Source: Thermoleophilaceae bacterium (lineage in GTDB: Bacteria; Actinomycetota; Thermoleophilia; Solirubrobacterales; Thermoleophilaceae). From it: DNA of 64,000 nucleotides. The position numbers and the translations under genes are program-made. The notes below the pieces were generated by a model that was given only the letters and a program-made list of their open reading frames with translations, made no database searches and was not told the origin of the DNA. Shown here one piece after another: positions 16,681 through 25,463 of this stretch (its first letter is position 1; each line of letters begins with the position of its first letter). Where the stretch lies: NCBI GenBank assembly GCA_030448005.1, contig JAUJNT010000001.1:890423-954422 (forward strand), given 5' to 3'.

Positions 16681-18225
16681 ATGAACGACGCCGACCTCGC
16701 CCAGGCAGCCGCGGCGCTCGCCGCCGCCGGCACCGTGCTCTTCCTCGCCGGCCGCGGCCGGGTGATGGTGTTGACCGGGCTGGTCCTGCTCGGGGCAGGG
16801 CAGGCAGGCCTCATCGCGTCGATCGCCGCACTCGACAGGCTGCTCTCCCCCGCGGGAGCCGTCGGAGCCGCCGTGGGCCTCGCGGTGGCGGCCGTGGTGG
16901 CCACGCTCTTCGTGCGGCGGCCGGCGTGGGTCCCGCTCGCGGTTCTGATCGCCGCGCCCTTCCGTCCTCCAATCTCACTCGACACCGCGGGCGGCCTCTC
17001 GCTGACCCTCGCAGATAACGGACAGCTCGGCCGGCTCCTGCCGCTCTACTTCGTGCTCGTGGTGGCATCGCTCGCCTTCCTGTGGCGGGCGATGCGGGCA
17101 GAGCACGCCCCGGCAGCGGTGCGCGCCCTTCCACCGGTGATCTCGCTTCCGGCTGCCGCCTTCGTGGGGTTTGCCTGCCTCTCGCTGCTGTGGGCGGACG
17201 AGCCGGGCCCGGCCGTCGAGCTGCTCACCTACTTCACCGTGCCCTTCACGCTGCTGATGGGGCTCGTGGCCCGCTCGCCCTTCCCGGACTGGGCCCCACG
17301 CGCGCTCGCGCGCATCGGCGTGGCACTGGCCGTGCTGTTCGCCGCAGTCGGCCTGTGGCAGGCCGCGACGAGGGAGCTCTTCTTCTTTGCCGCCAACCTG
17401 CAGGTGTCGAACGCCAACTCCGACTACTTCCGGGTCACCTCGCTGTTCGGCGACCCGAGCCTCTACGGGCGCCACCTGGTGCTCGGCATCGGAATCCTGC
17501 TGGTGGCCCTGGCGCTGCGGCGGATCCTCACGCTGCCGGGAGCCGCCCTGATCGTCTTCCTCTGGGCCGGGCTGTTCTTCTCCTACTCGCAGTCGAGCAT
17601 GACCGCGCTCGTGGCCGTCACGCTGGCGCTGGCCGCCGCCACCGGCGGCCCAGGGGTGCGGCGACTGGTGCTCGGAGGGCTCGCGCTGGTGGCGGTGCTG
17701 GGGGTGGCGTTCCTCGCCTCTATCGAGGTCCGCGGGGACTCGCTGCGGCGGGAGACGAGCGACCGCACCCAGCGGATCGAGGACACCGCCCGCGTGATCG
17801 GCGAGCGCCCGGTGATCGGGGTGGGCATCGCGGGGCAGCCACGCGCCAGCCGGCGGCTCTCGGGGCGCGACCGGCCGACCCCGAACTTCGTCTCACACAC
17901 CACTCCACTCACCGTGGCCGCGGAGCTCGGCGTGGTCGGGCTGCTGCTCTACGCCGGGCTGATCGGTGGCGGCACGCTCGTGATCGTGGCGGTCAGGCGG
18001 CTCGAGCCGGCGCTCGGCCTGGCGCTCGGGGCGGCGTTCCTGGCCCTCTTCGTGCACGCGCTCTCCTACAGCGGGTTCCTCGAGGACCCGCTCACGTGGC
18101 TGGTGCTCGCCGTGGGGGCCGGGTATCTCAGCTGGCCCCGGCGCGACGACGGCAGCGGGCGGGAGCGGGAGCGCCCGGACCCGGAGAAGTCAGGCCGCGG
18201 TCAGCCCGCCGAGACGGGCGCGTGA
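16681..18225 (+). CDS. O-antigen ligase/polymerase-like membrane protein
   Basis: 514 residues from ATG 16681, one base after the previous stop. Around 12 transmembrane segments can be counted by eye, with a large outside loop near residues 350-410. The Wzy/RfaL-type motif region reads 'SLFGDPSLYGRHLVLGIGIL' and then 'FSYSQSSMTALV', followed in the loop by 'GVGIAGQPR' and 'HTTPLTVAAELGVVGLLLY'. The latter is the conserved histidine-bearing stretch of the O-antigen_lig family. It would polymerise lipid-linked repeat units or ligate glycan outside the membrane. The ending TGATG overlaps the next start. Confidence 0.85.
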   Translation: MNDADLAQAAAALAAAGTVLFLAGRGRVMVLTGLVLLGAGQAGLIASIAALDRLLSPAGAVGAAVGLAVAAVVATLFVRRPAWVPLAVLIAAPFRPPISLDTAGGLSLTLADNGQLGRLLPLYFVLVVASLAFLWRAMRAEHAPAAVRALPPVISLPAAAFVGFACLSLLWADEPGPAVELLTYFTVPFTLLMGLVARSPFPDWAPRALARIGVALAVLFAAVGLWQAATRELFFFAANLQVSNANSDYFRVTSLFGDPSLYGRHLVLGIGILLVALALRRILTLPGAALIVFLWAGLFFSYSQSSMTALVAVTLALAAATGGPGVRRLVLGGLALVAVLGVAFLASIEVRGDSLRRETSDRTQRIEDTARVIGERPVIGVGIAGQPRASRRLSGRDRPTPNFVSHTTPLTVAAELGVVGLLLYAGLIGGGTLVIVAVRRLEPALGLALGAAFLALFVHALSYSGFLEDPLTWLVLAVGAGYLSWPRRDDGSGRERERPDPEKSGRGQPAETGA

Positions 18226-19610
18226 TGGGCACGCCCGGAGGGGACGGGCGGCTCACGCGCGTAGCGTTCTGGGCGCTCCTCGGCGTGCTGCTCGGGACGC
18301 TCGCCATCACGCTTCCCGAGCTTGGCTCCGACCCGTGGCCGTTCAGGCCCGGCCCGGTCGAGCCGCGCGGGGTGCTTGCGCCACTCGTGCGCGCTGCTGG
18401 GGAGGAGTGGGACGTGGGAATCGCGCGCTCGGCCAGCTTTGCCGCGGCGCTCGCCCTCGCCCTGCTCGGAGCCGCCGGCCTGCGCCGCCGCGAGTGGCCG
18501 CGGTGGGTGGGCGTCGCGCTCGTGATCGGGGTGGCGCTCGCGCTGCTCCTGCCCTCGACGCTGCTCACAGTAGGCCTTCGAGACGCCACCGATCCCTGGT
18601 TCTTCACCAACGACTCCACCTACCAGATCGAGCTCGCCGGGGACCTGGTCCTCGACGGTCAGAACCCCTACGGGCACGACTACCGCTTCTCGGGAATGGA
18701 GCGCTTCTACTCCTTCGACGGCAGCGCGTCGGAGCGCATTCGCGAGCGGGAGGTGTCGCTCGAGCACTACGCCTACTTTCCGGGCACGGCCATCGTCTCG
18801 GCGGCCTGGCGACTACTGCCGGCGCCACTGGATGACTTCCGCTTGTTCGTCCTCGTGATGACGCTCGCCGGGTTCGCGGCCGTCATGGCCTTCCAGGCCC
18901 CGCTGGGCTTGAGGCTCGCGATCGGGGCGGTGGTGGTGGCCAACCCGATCGCGGTGCGCTCGGCCTGGTTCGGCCAGAACGACGCACCCAGCATCACGCT
19001 GATGATCCTCTCCTTCGCCCTGCTCAGCCGGGGGCGGCACCGCTGGGCCGTGGCCGCGCTGGCCGGGGCCATCCTCCTGAAGCAGTTCGCCGTCGTGGCG
19101 CTCCCGTTCCTCGCGCTCATGCTGGTGGCCCGCGGCGTCGAGCGGCACGAGCTACGACGCTGCGCGGCCGTGTTCGCGGCCGTCGTGGGCGCCGGGGTGC
19201 TGCCGTTCCTGATAGCGGATCCGGTGGTTTTCTATGAGGACACGGTGAAGTTCGGCGCCGGCACCTACAAGATCGTCGGCTACGGCCTCTCGGGGATCCT
19301 CGTGCGCGCGGGCATCCTCGAGGACAGCGACGGGAGCTATCCGTTCGCGCTGATCGCGCTGCTCACGTGGCTGCCACTCACCGCGTGGCTGCTCGTGCAA
19401 CAGCACCGCGCCCGCGAGCTCTGGGTGGGCGCGGCGGCGTTCTCGATCTCGATCCTCGTGCTGCTGTTCATCGGGCGCACGTTCAACAACTACTACCTCC
19501 TGTGGCCGATGATGGGCCTGGCGATAGCGGCACTGCTCTATGTCGGGGAGCGGGCGGGAAGGGACGAGCCGCGCGCAGGAGCGGTGGCGCAGAGGTCGGG
19601 TGCCGGCTAG
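18225..19610 (+). CDS. Polytopic glycosyltransferase (GT39/GT87-like)
   Basis: 461 residues from the ATG at 18225, which overlaps the preceding stop as TGATG; a GTG at 18222 is also in frame. About 11 membrane helices flank an outside loop with acidic 'FTNDSTYQIELAGDLVLDGQ' and 'NPYGHDY', the latter being typical of lipid-linked-sugar-dependent mannosyl/arabinosyl transferases (GT-C). 'FGQNDAPSITLMIL' follows, with the acidic residue in a re-entrant region. It likely uses polyprenyl-phosphate sugars at the outer face. The exact sugar is unknown. Last gene of the 14503-19610 plus-strand operon. Confidence 0.82.
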   Translation: MGTPGGDGRLTRVAFWALLGVLLGTLAITLPELGSDPWPFRPGPVEPRGVLAPLVRAAGEEWDVGIARSASFAAALALALLGAAGLRRREWPRWVGVALVIGVALALLLPSTLLTVGLRDATDPWFFTNDSTYQIELAGDLVLDGQNPYGHDYRFSGMERFYSFDGSASERIREREVSLEHYAYFPGTAIVSAAWRLLPAPLDDFRLFVLVMTLAGFAAVMAFQAPLGLRLAIGAVVVANPIAVRSAWFGQNDAPSITLMILSFALLSRGRHRWAVAALAGAILLKQFAVVALPFLALMLVARGVERHELRRCAAVFAAVVGAGVLPFLIADPVVFYEDTVKFGAGTYKIVGYGLSGILVRAGILEDSDGSYPFALIALLTWLPLTAWLLVQQHRARELWVGAAAFSISILVLLFIGRTFNNYYLLWPMMGLAIAALLYVGERAGRDEPRAGAVAQRSGAG

Positions 19611-19617
19611 ACGGGCG

Positions 19618-21129
19618 CTACCACCACCGCGGCAGCGCCGTCGGCCCCGACGGTGGCTCACCCCGGCTCCGGTCCCTGCGCGCGGCGGCCCGCTTGCGCT
19701 TGCCAGCCGCCTTCCTGCGAGCCGCCTTCCTGCGCGCCGTCCGCCTGCGCGCCGCCCGCTTTCCGGCCGCCTGCTTCCGAGCCGCGCGACGGCCCTTCGC
19801 GCCCTTGCCGGTGCCGGGGCCCCCGCGGCCCCCCTTTCTCCCGGACTCGAGCGCGTACACCTGCGAGCGGCCGGTGAAGTAGACGCGGTCCTGGTCGGCG
19901 ATGACCGCGCTCGCGTACTTGCCTCCGTTGTTGCGCCAGCGGACGCGTCCGCTGCGGGCGTCGAAGCCCGTCGTGCTGTCCTTGCCCATCTTCACCGCCC
20001 GCGACGCCGCGGAGCCGCACGAGGAGCAGGTGGTGGCATAGACCACGCCGCCCATGACCACAGGTGGCGCATGCACCGCGCTCGGCATGGTGCGTCGCCA
20101 CTTCGTGTCGCCGGTGGCCGCGTCGAGGGCGAAGAACCTGCCGTCGTAGGTACCCACGTACACGCGCCGCTCGTAGACGGCGGCGGACGAGTAGATGTAG
20201 GTGCCGAGCGGCCTCGCCCACAGCAGCCTGCCGCTCTTCTGGCCGAAGGCGAACATGGTGCCGTCGGTGTTGCCGATGAAGACCCGGCCGTAGGCCACCG
20301 TCGGTGCCGCGTAGAAGAACTCACGCGACCCGAAGCGCGCGTTGGACCGCGAGCGCCACACCTGCCTGCCGGTCCTTGCGCTGAGCGCGTACAGGCTGCC
20401 GCCGTCGGTGGCGATGAAGATCCGGCCCTTCGAGTAGGCCGCCGAGGTGTTGACCTTGGCGTCGGCCTTGAAGCTCCAGATCTTCCTGCCCGTCCGTGCC
20501 GAGATGGCGTAGACGTTGTGGTCCCATGAGCCAACGTAGAGGACGCCCTTCCTCAGCAGCGGTGATGACTCGATCGGCTGGGCCTTGAAGCGCCATCTCT
20601 CCTTGCCGGTCTTGGCGTTGATGGCGGTGACGAATCCCGTCGGGTTGGACGCGCCCTGGGGGCAGGGCGCCCGGTGCATGTAGGACTGGTAGATCCAGCC
20701 GTCGGCGATCGTCGGCGAGGAGGCGGCGCAGCGCTTGAAGCGCTTCTTGGGGAACACCTTCCTGCCGGTCCTTCCCTTCAGCGCGATGAAGAGGCCCTTC
20801 TGCTGGGCGATGTAGACGTTGCCGTAGGCGGCCGAGGGCGGGAACTCGATCGTGTCGTGTGCATCGATGCGCCAGGTGCGCCTGAAGGGAGGGCGATGGT
20901 CATACGGCGCGGCCTTGGAGCGCTGGAGGTCATACCCGAAGGTGGGCCAGGGCTCGGGGTCCCTCCTGGTCGGCACCTTCGGCCCTTTCGGCTCCGCGGA
21001 GGCATCGAACTCGACCTTGGCCGACCCGCGCTTCTTGATCGGCTCGGTCTCGTTCCGGTAATAGACGAATGCGGCCACCCCGAGTACGGCGGCGAGCAGT
21101 GCGCCGCCGATGAGCTGTCTCCGTCCCAT
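19618..21129 (-). CDS. PQQ-like beta-propeller membrane protein with histone-H1-like tail
   Basis: 503 residues. One N-terminal membrane anchor ('LIGGALLAAVLGVAAFVYY') is followed by an eight-bladed-type PQQ/WD40-like propeller over residues 65-425, with repeated 'ARTGRKIWSF', 'ARTGRQVWRS', 'AATGDTKWRR', 'AKTGKERWRF' blades and 'YVGTYDGRFFAL'. These propellers act as binding scaffolds outside the cell; no dehydrogenase residues are evident. Residues about 431-490 are a Lys/Arg/Ala-rich tail of KAARRKAAGKR-type units resembling linker-histone tails (19665-19839). Such a tail on an exported protein is unusual and may bind wall polyanions. It converges with the operon before it by seven bases. 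Confidence 0.82.
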   Translation of the reverse strand: MGRRQLIGGALLAAVLGVAAFVYYRNETEPIKKRGSAKVEFDASAEPKGPKVPTRRDPEPWPTFGYDLQRSKAAPYDHRPPFRRTWRIDAHDTIEFPPSAAYGNVYIAQQKGLFIALKGRTGRKVFPKKRFKRCAASSPTIADGWIYQSYMHRAPCPQGASNPTGFVTAINAKTGKERWRFKAQPIESSPLLRKGVLYVGSWDHNVYAISARTGRKIWSFKADAKVNTSAAYSKGRIFIATDGGSLYALSARTGRQVWRSRSNARFGSREFFYAAPTVAYGRVFIGNTDGTMFAFGQKSGRLLWARPLGTYIYSSAAVYERRVYVGTYDGRFFALDAATGDTKWRRTMPSAVHAPPVVMGGVVYATTCSSCGSAASRAVKMGKDSTTGFDARSGRVRWRNNGGKYASAVIADQDRVYFTGRSQVYALESGRKGGRGGPGTGKGAKGRRAARKQAAGKRAARRRTARRKAARRKAAGKRKRAAARRDRSRGEPPSGPTALPRWW

Positions 21130-21178
21130 CGCCGGGGTGAGGATGGCAGACGCCCTCGGCGTCTCGCGCAGCGCGGGC

Positions 21179-22984
21179 TCAGCGCCGGGAGATGAACCTC
21201 CAGATCCGCTCGGTGATGTCCGGCACCTCCACGCTCAGGCGCCGTTCGGCGAGCTCTCGCGTCCACTGGGGCGTGCCTGGCCGGATCACGGTGCCCTTGC
21301 CAAGGCGGTAGGCCACGAACGCGGGCTCCCCTTCCTCCCGGCCGGCGGAGGTGAGCAGCTTGGCGGTGGCCGGCAGGCGCTCGGAGCGCTCGAAGACGGA
21401 GAACTCCCCGAAGAACGGGTCCACGCCCTTCAGGAGACCCAGGTCGTCGCGCTGGGCATGAAGCGGCGCCGGGGGGTCCGTGCGGAAGCTGCGGGTGCGC
21501 TCGCCGAACAGGTCGTCGGCCCGCTCGGAGCTCGGGTTTGCAAGACGCCCGCGCACGAGCGCCACCGTGCGCTTGAGCGACTCACCCCCGAAGGACACCA
21601 CCCGGAGGCCTCTCTCGACCTCCTCTCGCAGCCCGTCCCTGACACGGCGCGGCAGCCACTCCGTGGTGCCCGCGAACGCAACGCCCGGGGCGTTGGCGAG
21701 GCTCGGGCCCTCCCGCCGCGCGAGCGAGAGGTCGGTCGTGAGGTCGTATGCCAGCCGCTGGCGGTCGAGAAAGCGCAGGAGCGGTGAGATCTCCGAGTTG
21801 AACCGGACCGGTACCGAGCGGTTCTGGAACGGCCGCTCCGCGGGTATGGAGCGCGCGGTGGCGAGCGTGTCCGCAAACCCGTCGAGGTCCGAGTCGAAGG
21901 CGTTCAGCCCCTGCCAGGTGACCGCCGGCAAGACCACGACCGGCCGCGGTCGCCGCAGCGCCCGCCGCGACGGGGGGAGCCCCGCCACCGCCAGCGGCCA
22001 CACCGCTCGCCGTCCACGGGCACGCACGCGCACCAGGTAGACGCCGGTGCGCGCCCGGCGCGGGATCCGCACGCGCAGCGTGCCGGCGCGGCGGCGGTCG
22101 CGACGGATCGTGCGGCGCGAGCCCAGCCGCGAGAGGGCGAACTTCAGGCGGCGCTCGCCCGGGCCCACCCGCAGCCGGACGAGCGAGCCCGCCGCCACCA
22201 CGCCGAGCGGTCCCTTAAGCGTCAGCCGGCGCACCGCTACACCGGTGCGGGGCCGGGCCTTCCGCGCGCTCGGTGCCGGATCGGGAGCGAGGGTCTCGTT
22301 GCCGGCCAGGTCGCGAACGCGCACCTGGAACGCATAGTCCCCGTCCACGGCGAGGCGGCCGCTGATCACCCTGCCGTTCCAGAAGCCACCGAGCGAGCGG
22401 TCCCCGCGAAAGCGGCGGACCACCCGCGCCGGCCCGTCGTCGGTGCGGAACACGCGGAACTCCGGGTGACTGTTGCGTGGACCCTCGTAGCGCAGCCTCA
22501 CGCGCACCGGCTTCCCCGAGCTCGGATCGATCACGCCCGGGGTCGCCCGGGTGAGCCTCACCTTCGGTGCGACGGTGTCAACCCGGACCTTCTTGATCGA
22601 GTCGAGCACCCTGCCCTCCTTTCGCCGGATCACCCGCATCCGGTAGGCGCCGTCGGGCACGGTGTTCCCATCGTCGTCGCGACCGTCCCAGGCGAAGCGG
22701 TGCCTGGTGTCGCCGGCCAGGGGGCGATCGTCCACGAGCCTTCGCAACTCGTTGCCCTCGCCGTCGATGATCGAGAACGACACCTCGGCCGGCTCTGACA
22801 GGTCGAAGCCGATCCTCGTCCGGTCCCTCACGCGGTCACCGTTCGGAGAGATGTCCTGCGGTGAGGTGGCGAAGCGCAGCACCACCGGTACCTCCTGCTT
22901 GAGCGACTGGGTCATGACGAACGCCCCGACCGTGGCGAGCACGAGCAATGCGAAGACCGCGCGGACGGGAGAGCTCGACTGCAC
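21179..22984 (-). CDS. Secreted FlgD-Ig-like protein with C-terminal DMFase-like domain
   Basis: 601 residues. N-terminal signal or anchor 'VFALLVLATVGAFVMTQSL'. Residues 35-130 are an FlgD-type Ig repeat ('ATSPQDISPNGDRVRDRTRI', 'FAWDGRDDDGNTVPDGAYR'), with a second similar domain near 145-235 and an Arg-rich beta domain to 340. Residues 345-600 ('VVLPAVTWQGLNAFDSDLDG', 'GTTEWLPRRVRDGL', 'RVVSFGGESL') resemble the C-terminal Rossmann/GATase-like domain of N,N-dimethylformamidase large subunits. Catalytic residues cannot be assigned. Likely an exported surface protein involved in envelope organisation. It follows 49 bases upstream of the propeller gene on the same strand. Confidence 0.75.
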   Translation of the reverse strand: MQSSSPVRAVFALLVLATVGAFVMTQSLKQEVPVVLRFATSPQDISPNGDRVRDRTRIGFDLSEPAEVSFSIIDGEGNELRRLVDDRPLAGDTRHRFAWDGRDDDGNTVPDGAYRMRVIRRKEGRVLDSIKKVRVDTVAPKVRLTRATPGVIDPSSGKPVRVRLRYEGPRNSHPEFRVFRTDDGPARVVRRFRGDRSLGGFWNGRVISGRLAVDGDYAFQVRVRDLAGNETLAPDPAPSARKARPRTGVAVRRLTLKGPLGVVAAGSLVRLRVGPGERRLKFALSRLGSRRTIRRDRRRAGTLRVRIPRRARTGVYLVRVRARGRRAVWPLAVAGLPPSRRALRRPRPVVVLPAVTWQGLNAFDSDLDGFADTLATARSIPAERPFQNRSVPVRFNSEISPLLRFLDRQRLAYDLTTDLSLARREGPSLANAPGVAFAGTTEWLPRRVRDGLREEVERGLRVVSFGGESLKRTVALVRGRLANPSSERADDLFGERTRSFRTDPPAPLHAQRDDLGLLKGVDPFFGEFSVFERSERLPATAKLLTSAGREEGEPAFVAYRLGKGTVIRPGTPQWTRELAERRLSVEVPDITERIWRFISRR

Positions 22985-23048
22985 CGGCGGAACCGTACTC
23001 GGCGGGTCGATGGGCTACGCGAGTCCGGGTGCTGAACAATGCGCTCCC

Positions 23049-24155
23049 ATGCGCGTCCGGATCGTGGACCCACCGGCCTACAGCCCTCCCTACGACTTCG
23101 CGCTCGCCGGCGCGCTCGCGAGGGCGGGCGCCGAGGTCGAGCTGATCACGAGCAGGTACCTGTACGGTCCCGCGCCGGCTGCGGACGGGTTTCCGGTGCG
23201 CGAGGAGTTCTACCGGCGCACCACCGGCAGGGCTCGGTCGACGGCCGCCAGACGGGCGTACAGGCTGGCAGAGCACGTGCCGGACATGCTGCGCCTGCGC
23301 CAGGAGGCGGGAGCGGACGTGGTCCACTACCAGTGGCTCACCCTGGAGGCGCTCGATGCCTTCCTGCTCTCGGGAAGCGCCCCGACCGTGTTCACCTCCC
23401 ACAACGTGCTGCGACGCGGGGAGGGGCGGTTGCGCGAGCTGGCCGCGCGGCTCGTGGCCCGCCGCGCCGACGCGCTCATCGCCCACACACGCGCCGGAGC
23501 CCACCAGCTGAGCGAGCGATTCGGCGCCGATCCCGCCCGCGTGCGGGTGATCCCGCACGGCGCCTTCGACTACCTCACCCGCCAGGCCCACGAGGAGCCC
23601 CTCCCGGGCGAGCTGGCCTCGGTGGAGGGGCCGGTGATCCTCTGGTTCGGCGTGCTGCGTCCCTACAAGGGGGTGGACGTGCTGCTCGAGGCCTTCAAGG
23701 GCCTCGCCGGGGCGGAGCTGTGGATCGTCGGGCGCCCTTGGATGCCCTTCGAGCCGCTCGCACGCGCGGCCGTGGACGCGCAAGGCACGGTGCGCTTCGT
23801 GGACCGCTTCGTGACCGACCCGGAGATCCCCGCCTACTTTCGCCGCGCCGACGTGGTCGTGCTGCCCTACCGCCGCATCGATCAATCCGGCGTGCTCTAC
23901 ACGGCGCTTGCCTTCGGCAAGGCGATGGTGCTCTCAGACGTCGGCGGCTTCTCCGAGATCGGACGCGATCACGGAGCGGCGCGGCTGGTGGCGCCGGAGG
24001 ACCCCGTCGCCCTCCGCGAGGCACTCGCGGAGCTGGTGGCCGATCCGGCGGAGCGCGATCGGCTCGGCGCCCGTGCCGCGCAGGCCGCCGCCGGACACTT
24101 CTCCTGGGACAGGATCGCCCAGAGCACGCTGGCGCTCTACGAGGAGCTCGCGTGA
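23049..24155 (+). CDS. Family 4 glycosyltransferase
   Basis: 368 residues from ATG 23049. The GT-B fold is clear: 'PPAYSPPYDFALAGALARAG' at the start, 'DVVHYQWLTLEALDAFLLSG', 'FTSHNVLRRGEGRLREL', 'VIPHGAFDYL', and the C-domain 'ILWFGVLRPYKGVDVLLEAF' with 'YRRIDQSGVLYTALAFGKAM', which carries the EX7E-equivalent donor site with Q instead of the first E. That substitution is seen in a subset of GT4 enzymes. It overlaps the formyltransferase gene by GTGA, so the two probably act on one sugar branch. Acceptor and donor are unknown. Confidence 0.88.
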   Translation: MRVRIVDPPAYSPPYDFALAGALARAGAEVELITSRYLYGPAPAADGFPVREEFYRRTTGRARSTAARRAYRLAEHVPDMLRLRQEAGADVVHYQWLTLEALDAFLLSGSAPTVFTSHNVLRRGEGRLRELAARLVARRADALIAHTRAGAHQLSERFGADPARVRVIPHGAFDYLTRQAHEEPLPGELASVEGPVILWFGVLRPYKGVDVLLEAFKGLAGAELWIVGRPWMPFEPLARAAVDAQGTVRFVDRFVTDPEIPAYFRRADVVVLPYRRIDQSGVLYTALAFGKAMVLSDVGGFSEIGRDHGAARLVAPEDPVALREALAELVADPAERDRLGARAAQAAAGHFSWDRIAQSTLALYEELA

Positions 24156-24934
24156 GGGCGATCTTCATGGGAAAGAGCAAGCGCTCCGCGGTGCGCGCGC
24201 TCGAGCATCTGGTGGAGACCGGCTGGGAGGTGCCCGCCGTCGTGGCTCCCGAGCCCCCACCGTGGGCGGCACACGGGCAACGGCTCGACCTGGCCGCCAC
24301 CCGGCTCGGCCTGCCGCTGGCCACCGATGACGAGCTCTATGCGGAGGTCGACCGGCACACGGAGGTGGACCTGGTGGTCTCGTTTCTCTTCTGGAAGAGG
24401 ATCAGGGCCCCGCTCATCGATCTGCCGCGGCTCGGCTGCCTCAACTTCCACCCCGCCCCGCTGCCGGACATGCGGGGGATCGGCGGCTACAACGTCGCGA
24501 TCCTCGAGGGCCGGCGCGAGTGGGGCGTGTCCTGCCACCAGGTGGACGAGGACTTCGACACCGGAGACCTCGTGCGAGTGGATCGCTTCCCGATCGATCC
24601 CGACCAGGAGACGGCGCTCTCACTCGACCTGAAGAGCCAGGAGATCCTGCTGTCCAACTTCCGGTCCGTGGCAGACCACGTGCAGGAGGGGCACGAGCTG
24701 CCGAGCACGCCCCAGGGAGAGGGCCGCTACGTGACGCGCGAAGAGGTGGAGGAGCTCAGGCGGGTCCGCCCCGACGACGACCCGGAGCAGGTGGCGCGGC
24801 GCATAAGGGCCTTTTGGTATCCCCCCTACGACGGAGCCACGCTCGAGGTGGCGGGGCAGACGGTGACGCTCGTGGACCGCGGGCGCCTCGAGGAGACGGC
24901 GGCCGCCTTCCGTGCGGCCGGGATCCTTCCGTGA
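24152..24934 (+). CDS. Formyltransferase-family protein (probable sugar N-formyltransferase)
   Basis: 260 residues, GTG at 24152 within the previous stop (GTGA). The N-terminal Rossmann domain carries the formyl-transfer signature 'LNFHPAPLPDMRGIGGYN' (asparagine, histidine and the loop before the folate) and the catalytic aspartate in 'DEDFDTGDLVRVDRF'. It is shorter than methionyl-tRNA formyltransferase (about 310) and ends with a compact 'FWYPPYDGATLEVAGQ' beta domain. That domain is seen in enzymes that formylate amino sugars with N10-formyl-THF. The location inside a polysaccharide island and the aminotransferase 5 kb away favour a nucleotide-sugar substrate; tRNA formylation is the alternative. 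Confidence 0.83.
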   Translation: MRAIFMGKSKRSAVRALEHLVETGWEVPAVVAPEPPPWAAHGQRLDLAATRLGLPLATDDELYAEVDRHTEVDLVVSFLFWKRIRAPLIDLPRLGCLNFHPAPLPDMRGIGGYNVAILEGRREWGVSCHQVDEDFDTGDLVRVDRFPIDPDQETALSLDLKSQEILLSNFRSVADHVQEGHELPSTPQGEGRYVTREEVEELRRVRPDDDPEQVARRIRAFWYPPYDGATLEVAGQTVTLVDRGRLEETAAAFRAAGILP

Positions 24935-24968
24935 TCGAAGCCCCTCCGCGGGTATCGTTTCGAGTTCG

Positions 24969-25455
24969 ATGACGGGGATCGACTGCGTGTCCTGCGGCAC
25001 GGAGAATCCCGCCCAGGCGCGCTTTGCATGTCCTGCGGGAGCGCCCTCGCGCGGCGGTGGCGCAGTCGATTCTGGCCACGGCCGGCCTCGCTGTGGCCTA
25101 CGCGCTGGGCGAGCGCCCCGAGCGGGCCCGCGAGTCGGCCGCCGAGGCCGAGCGGCTGGCCGAGCAGCCTGCACTACCCCATCGCGCGGGCGGCGGCGCT
25201 CGAGGCGCGCGGAGCCACCTGCGAGGGACCCGGAGCAGGGCGCCTCGGTGCTGTCCTCGGCAGAGAGCGCGTGGGGGGCGCTCGAGCGCCCACTCGAGGC
25301 GGTGCGCTGCCGTCTGCTGGCCGGCTTCAGGCTGAGGGCACACGACGCCGAGCGCGCCCGGGAGCTGCTCGAGGGCGCCGCCGGCGAGTGCGAGCGCCTC
25401 GGCGTGGCCCACCTGGCCGCGCGCGCCCAGGCCCTGATCCGCCTGAGCGGGCGGC
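24969..25455 (+). pseudogene. Relic of a zinc-ribbon + TPR regulator (adenylate-cyclase-like), frameshifted and internally deleted
   Basis: The start MTGIDCVSCGTENPAQARF is a zinc ribbon; after a one-base loss near 25024 the second half 'CMSCGSALA' continues in another frame. What follows is the C-terminal part of a helical-repeat region, split over frames: 'SILATAGLAVAYALGERPER' (25054-25170), 'HYPIARAAALEARGATCE' (about 25172-25225) and then 'DPEQGASVLSS' to 'ERLGVAHLAARAQALIRLSG' (25227-25455). Such zinc-ribbon proteins with long TPR tails are commonly adenylate/guanylate cyclase or AAA-ATPase regulators of over 1000 residues. The central cyclase/ATPase part is missing here. At least three frameshifts and a large deletion make it non-functional. 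Confidence 0.75.
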
Positions 25456-25463
25456 CCCGAGCG

